Shown here piece by piece: positions 60,427 through 64,000 of a DNA stretch of 64,000 bases. The notes under the pieces were generated by a model. That model was not told where the DNA came from, made no database searches, and saw nothing but the letters and a program-made list of their open reading frames with translations. Position 1 is the first letter of the stretch. Each line of letters begins with the position of its first letter. This stretch comes from Actinoplanes sp. TBRC 11911 (GTDB taxonomy: Bacteria; Actinomycetota; Actinomycetes; Mycobacteriales; Micromonosporaceae). The DNA lies in the NCBI RefSeq assembly GCF_012933445.1, contig NZ_JABBNC010000004.1, forward strand, positions 340,940 through 404,939, read 5' to 3'. The position numbers and the translations under genes were made by a program.

Positions 60427-61101
60427 GTGCTCATCACCGGTGTGGAAGCCGCGGCATTCGGCACCAACTGTTACGTGGTGGCGGCCGGCCCCGGTGAGCA
60501 ATGCCTGATCGTCGATCCCGGTGTCGGCGTGCTCGACCACCTCGACGAGGTGCTCGCCGAGCATCGTCTGCACCCGGCCGCGGTGCTGCTCACGCACGGG
60601 CACATCGACCACACGTTCTCCGTCACGCCGGTCTGCGGCGCGCGCGGCATCACCGCGTACGTGCATCCGGCCGACCGCGAGATGCTCGCCGATCCGGCCA
60701 AGGGTTTGAGCGGCGACCTGAGCCAGCTCTTCGGGGGCCGCCTCGAGTATTCCGAGCCTGCGGACGTCGCCGAGCTCAGCGACGGGGTCACGATGACGAT
60801 CGCCGGCATCGAGATCAGCGTCGACCACGCGCCCGGCCATACCGGCGGGTCGGTGCTGTTCCATTTGCCGGGCTCACTGTGTCTTTCGGGAGACGTGCTC
60901 TTCGCCGGCTCGATCGGACGGACCGACCTGCCGGGCGGCGACACCGACGCGATGATGACCAGCCTGCGGACCAAGATCCTGCCGCTGGCCGACGAGACCG
61001 TCGTCCTGCCCGGCCACGGACCATCAACCACCATCGGTCGCGAGCGCGCGCAGAATCCGTTTTTGCGAGAACTGATCGCAGCGCCCGGCCGTGGTCTCTG
61101 A
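60427..61101 (+). CDS. MBL-fold metallo-hydrolase (glyoxalase II-like)
   Basis: A 224-residue metallo-beta-lactamase fold hydrolase. The metal ligands are in LTHGHIDHTFSV (HxHxDH), VDHAPGHTGGSV (His), LSGDVLFAGSIG (Asp) and LPGHGPSTTIG (His). It resembles the YcbL/GloB-like hydrolases found upstream of hisS in actinobacteria, which cleave thioesters. GTG at 60427 begins the family N terminus MLITGVEAAAFGTNCYVV. It is followed by hisS after 24 bases. Confidence 0.92.
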   Translation: MLITGVEAAAFGTNCYVVAAGPGEQCLIVDPGVGVLDHLDEVLAEHRLHPAAVLLTHGHIDHTFSVTPVCGARGITAYVHPADREMLADPAKGLSGDLSQLFGGRLEYSEPADVAELSDGVTMTIAGIEISVDHAPGHTGGSVLFHLPGSLCLSGDVLFAGSIGRTDLPGGDTDAMMTSLRTKILPLADETVVLPGHGPSTTIGRERAQNPFLRELIAAPGRGL

Positions 61102-61125
61102 CGATATTCCTAGGAGATTTTGAGA

Positions 61126-62418
61126 GTGCCCATTTCCGGCTTCCCCGAATGGCTGCCCGCGCAGCGCATGATCGAGCAGCGTGTTCTCGATCGGATTCGT
61201 TCCACCTTTGAGTTGTACGGCTTCGCGCCGTTGGAGACGCGGTCGGTCGAGCCGCTGGATACGTTGCTGAGCAAGGGGGAGACCTCGAAGGAGGTCTACC
61301 TGCTGCGCCGCCTGCAGGGCGAGGACGACACCGAGCTCGGCCTCCACTTCGACCTCACGCTGCCCTTCGCCCGCTATGTCGTAGAAAATGCGGGCAAACT
61401 GCAGTTCCCGTTCCGCCGGTACCAGATCCAGAAGGTGTGGCGCGGCGAGCGCCCGCAGGAGGGCCGCTACCGCGAGTTCCTGCAGGCCGACATCGACGTG
61501 GTCAACCGCGACGCGCTGCCGTTCCACTTCGACACCGAGATGCCGCTGGTGATCGGCGACGCGCTCGGCGGGCTGCCCATCCCGCGGGTGCGGATCCAGG
61601 TCAACAACCGCAAGGTGTGCGAGGGCTTCTACCGGGGTCTCGGCCTCACCGACACCGATCAGGTCCTGCGCGTCGTGGACAAACTGGACAAAATCGGCGG
61701 CGCGAAGGTCGCGGAGCAGCTCATCGAGACCGCCGGCGCCACTGCCGCCCAGGCCGCCGCATGCCTCGAGCTCGCCGCGATCTCCGCCGACGACGCTTCC
61801 TTCGTGGACGCCGTCCGCAAGCTCGGCGTCACCGACCCGCTGCTCGACGAGGGCCTCGACGAGCTGGTCCAGGTCGTCGAGACGGCACGCGAGCACGCGC
61901 CCGGCCTGGTCGTCGCCGAGCTGAAGATCGCGCGGGGACTGGACTACTACACCGGCACGGTCTACGAGACCCAGCTCGAGGGCTACGAGCGGTTCGGCTC
62001 GATCTCGTCCGGCGGCCGCTACGACAACCTCGCCTCGGCCGGCACCCAGCGCTACCCCGGCGTCGGCATCTCGATCGGCGTCACCCGCATGCTCGGCCTG
62101 CTGCTCGGCCGCGACGCGCTGACGATCTCCCGCTCGGTGCCCACCTGCGTGCTGGTCGCCCTGCCACACGAAGACGAGCGCACCACCTGCGACCGGATCG
62201 CCGCCGCCCTGCGCCGCCGCGGCATCCCGACCGAGGTGGCCCCCGCCGCGGCGAAGTTCGGCAAGCAGATCCAGTACGCCGACCGGCGCGGCATCCCGTA
62301 CGTGTGGTTCCCCGGCTCCCCGGACTCGGTGAAGGACATCCGCTCCGGCGACCAGGTCGACGCCGACCCTCTGACCTGGGAACCTCCGGCCGCCGACCGG
62401 CACCCCGTAATCGCTTGA
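61126..62418 (+). CDS. hisS: Histidyl-tRNA synthetase
   Basis: A 430-residue class II aminoacyl-tRNA synthetase. Motif 2 is FRRYQIQKVWRGERPQEGRY, preceded by LHFDLTLPFARYV. The His-binding loop is ARGLDYYTGTVYE, and motif 3 is GGRYDNLASAGTQRYPGVG, then ISIGVTRM. The anticodon-binding domain fills the last 95 residues. FDLT-type motif spacing is closer to archaeal and eukaryotic HisRS than to the RPEGT type of E. coli. GTG at 61126 has AGGAG about ten bases upstream. TTG at 61120 is an alternative. Confidence 0.95.
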   Translation: MPISGFPEWLPAQRMIEQRVLDRIRSTFELYGFAPLETRSVEPLDTLLSKGETSKEVYLLRRLQGEDDTELGLHFDLTLPFARYVVENAGKLQFPFRRYQIQKVWRGERPQEGRYREFLQADIDVVNRDALPFHFDTEMPLVIGDALGGLPIPRVRIQVNNRKVCEGFYRGLGLTDTDQVLRVVDKLDKIGGAKVAEQLIETAGATAAQAAACLELAAISADDASFVDAVRKLGVTDPLLDEGLDELVQVVETAREHAPGLVVAELKIARGLDYYTGTVYETQLEGYERFGSISSGGRYDNLASAGTQRYPGVGISIGVTRMLGLLLGRDALTISRSVPTCVLVALPHEDERTTCDRIAAALRRRGIPTEVAPAAAKFGKQIQYADRRGIPYVWFPGSPDSVKDIRSGDQVDADPLTWEPPAADRHPVIA

Positions 62419-62469
62419 CAGGTTGATGGCGTACTCTACCTACGGTCACGTAAGTTACGCCTCCGTAGG
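62415..62469 (+). promoter_or_regulatory. Promoter and nested palindromic operator of the desaturase gene
   Basis: TTGACA at 62415-62420 is a perfect -35 that overlaps the hisS stop codon. Downstream lie nested dyads: CCTACGG (62439-62445) with CCGTAGG (62463-62469), enclosing CGTAAGTTACG. The -10 would fall within the left arm. The pattern is that of a TetR-type repressor site, and no such gene is adjacent. Confidence 0.55.
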
Positions 62470-62480
62470 GAGTGATCAAG

Positions 62481-63410
62481 GTGCCGCTCGACCAGACCGC
62501 GCTGCTTCTCGAACTTGAGCCAGTGGTGGCCGCCAACCTCGATCGGCACCTGTCCCTGGCGAAGGAGTGGTTCCCCCACGAGTACGTGCCGTGGAGCGAG
62601 GGCCGCACCTTCGACGGCGTCCTGGAGGGCGGCGTGCCGTGGGAGCCCGGCGACTCCAAGCTGCCGGAGATCGCCCGCACGGCCCTGATCGTCAACCTGC
62701 TCACCGAGGACAACCTGCCCTCGTACCACCGCGAGATCGCCACCCTCTTCGGCCGGGACGGCGCCTGGGGCACCTGGGTGCACCGCTGGACCGCCGAGGA
62801 GGGCCGGCACGGCATCGCGCTGCGCGACTACCTGACGGTGACCAGGGCGGTCGACCCGATCGCCCTGGAACGCGCCCGGATGACGCACATGGAGGCCGGC
62901 TACGCCAACGTCCACGAGGACGACGCGTTGCACTCCATCGCCTACGTGGCCTTCCAGGAGCTGGCCACCCGCATCTCGCACCGCAACACCGGCAAGGCCA
63001 CCGACGACCCGATCGCCGACCAGCTCCTCGCCCGCATCGCCGCCGACGAGAACCTGCACATGGTCTTCTACCGCAACATGCTGGCCGCCGCCTTCGACCT
63101 GGACCCCGACTACGCGATGCGCGCCGTCACCGACGTGGTCGCCAACTTCCAGATGCCCGGCGCCGGCATCGAGGGCTTCGGCCGCAAGGCGTTATCAATC
63201 GCCCTGGCCGGCATATACGACCTGCGCCAGCACCGCGACGAGGTCCTGCAGCCGGTCCTGCGCCAGCTCAACGTCTTCGGCCGCACCGACTTCACGGCCG
63301 ACGGCGAGAAGGCCCGCGACGAGCTCGCCGCCCAGATGACCGAGCTGGAGGCCCAGGCGTCCCGCTTCGAGGAGAAGCGCGAGGCCCGCCGCCAGCGCCA
63401 AATGCGCTAA
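62481..63410 (+). CDS. Acyl-ACP desaturase (diiron, FA_desaturase_2)
   Basis: A 309-residue soluble ferritin-like enzyme. The diiron ligands are seen in LTEDNLPSYHREI (Glu...His), WTAEEGRHGIALRDY (ExxH) and IAADENLHMVFYRN (ExxH). It introduces a cis double bond into acyl-ACP, lowering membrane melting temperature, and resembles mycobacterial DesA1/DesA2. GTG at 62481 is chosen because AGGGAG lies eight bases upstream. The GTG at 62472 would overlap it. The charged C terminus ends RRQRQMR. Confidence 0.93.
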   Translation: MPLDQTALLLELEPVVAANLDRHLSLAKEWFPHEYVPWSEGRTFDGVLEGGVPWEPGDSKLPEIARTALIVNLLTEDNLPSYHREIATLFGRDGAWGTWVHRWTAEEGRHGIALRDYLTVTRAVDPIALERARMTHMEAGYANVHEDDALHSIAYVAFQELATRISHRNTGKATDDPIADQLLARIAADENLHMVFYRNMLAAAFDLDPDYAMRAVTDVVANFQMPGAGIEGFGRKALSIALAGIYDLRQHRDEVLQPVLRQLNVFGRTDFTADGEKARDELAAQMTELEAQASRFEEKREARRQRQMR

Positions 63411-63529
63411 CCCATCATCCGGTACGGCGTGCGAAGAGTCCCCTAGGTTTTACGGCTACTCCAGGCGCGGCGCAGGGCCGTCGCGCCTTCCGGCCCTTGC
63501 CCCACGCCAGCCAACCCCCCGGCGTGTTG

Positions 63530-63765
63530 GCTGGCGTGCGCCGAAACCCCCGGCGTGCTGCCTGGCGCGCGGCGAAACTTCTGACGTGCTGCCCTGGCGT
63601 GCACCGGAACCCGCGGCGTGCTGCCTGGCGCGCGCCGAAACTGCTGACGTGCTGCCCTGGCGCGCACCGAAACCTCTGACGTGCTGGCCTGGCGCGCACC
63701 GAAACCTCTGACGTGCTGGCCTGGCGTGCACCGGAACCCTCGGCGCGCTGGCCGGCGCGCGCCGC
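63530..63765. repeat. 32-bp tandem array
   Basis: About seven units of roughly 32 bp with the anchor CGTGCTGGCCTGGCGCGCAC. Two successive anchors lie exactly 32 bp apart at 63680 and 63712. Units contain GAAACCTCTGA or GGAACCC variants. The frames open across it on the minus strand reflect composition, not coding. No spacers are present, so it is not CRISPR. Confidence 0.85.
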
Positions 63766-63827
63766 AGCAAGCTCGCGAGGCCGGCCCGACCCGAAACGGG
63801 CGGGCGGGCGGGCGTCTCACTATTCGT

Positions 63828-64000
63828 AACTGTTCAGCTGGCTCCGTCGGCCGGGAGTCCCCGCGCGAGGCGGCGCCGCCAGGCCCGGGCAGGTCCCAGC
63901 TGCCCACAGTGGCCGCCCCACCCGGGCGTGGGGAGCCGCGACGCCGAGGAGGTTGTGGTTGCCCACACCGCAGTCACCCCTATCCAGGTGTGGGCGGTCG
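63828..64000 (-). mobile_element. Second, inverted copy of the terminal-repeat element, running off the window
   Basis: AACTGTTCAGCTG at 63828-63840 equals the outer end of the 8.8-kb element. The next 110 bases are a close reverse-complement match to 9290-9390, including CCGTCGGCCGGGAGTCCCC and CAGGTCCCAGCTG. The array part would lie beyond position 64000. This proves the element is dispersed in the genome. Confidence 0.7.

Overview
The window is GC-rich, densely coded chromosomal DNA from an actinobacterium. The most likely source is a member of the Micromonosporaceae close to Actinoplanes. Three things point that way: the codon bias with many GTG starts and GTGA/ATGA overlaps; the actinobacterial PI/PIM lipid genes followed by pdx-yebC-ruvCAB-yajC-secDF-apt-rel-hisS; and a flagellar fliQ together with glnX/glnH-type genes. 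No rRNA, tRNA, CRISPR array, prophage or biosynthetic megasynthase was seen.

Layout. 1-8.5 kb: the tail of a carotenoid-type FAD oxidoreductase, a GT4 glycosyltransferase, an ABC-2 exporter coupled to a NarL-type two-component system, a moeA carrying an in-frame repeat/palindrome insertion, and an AraC-VOC pair beside a truncated monooxygenase. 8.5-10 kb: a gene-poor island with a terminal-repeat-bounded 62-bp tandem array, a hairpin repeat and a 24-bp array. 10-17.9 kb: glnH-glnX without an adjacent pknG, an ATC-hydrolase-like gene, a lipoprotein esterase, an MFS transporter and an ECF sigma factor unit. 18-21.4 kb: a four-gene sugar catabolic operon that includes its own DeoR regulator. 21.5-37.8 kb: envelope and housekeeping genes, namely NagZ, DUF1206, MscS, a holin-like/DUF3618/DUF4235 unit, a cold shock protein, aldo/keto reductase, tam, add, a secreted metalloprotease-like lectin protein beside an OmpR-type two-component system, an ADP-ribosylglycohydrolase and a HIT protein. 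37.8-63.4 kb: the conserved core of EF-G2, PI phosphate synthase-PIM acyltransferase-pimA, pdxS/pdxT, yebC, ruvCAB, yajC-secD-secF, apt, rel, two cyclophilins, an MBL hydrolase, hisS and an acyl-ACP desaturase. The last 0.6 kb is again repeat-rich.

How it fits together. The core block joins mannosylated lipid synthesis, PLP synthesis, Holliday-junction processing, Sec export, purine salvage and the stringent response in conserved order. That order is broken between pimA and pdxT: pdxS is inverted and separated from pdxT by an orphan fliQ, three repeat arrays and a VOC-AraC pair. A second disturbance between yebC and ruvC holds a Uma2 gene, a VapB antitoxin whose vapC is reduced to a stub, and two copies of one promoter/operator.

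No complete undescribed system is proven here. The best candidates for new biology are the non-coding families: a hairpin with a conserved loop present twice 35 kb apart, and a repeat element bounded by CAGCTGAACAGTT-type inverted ends present at 8.8-9.4 kb and, inverted, at the right edge. Start sites are inferred from ribosome binding sites, overlaps and family lengths.
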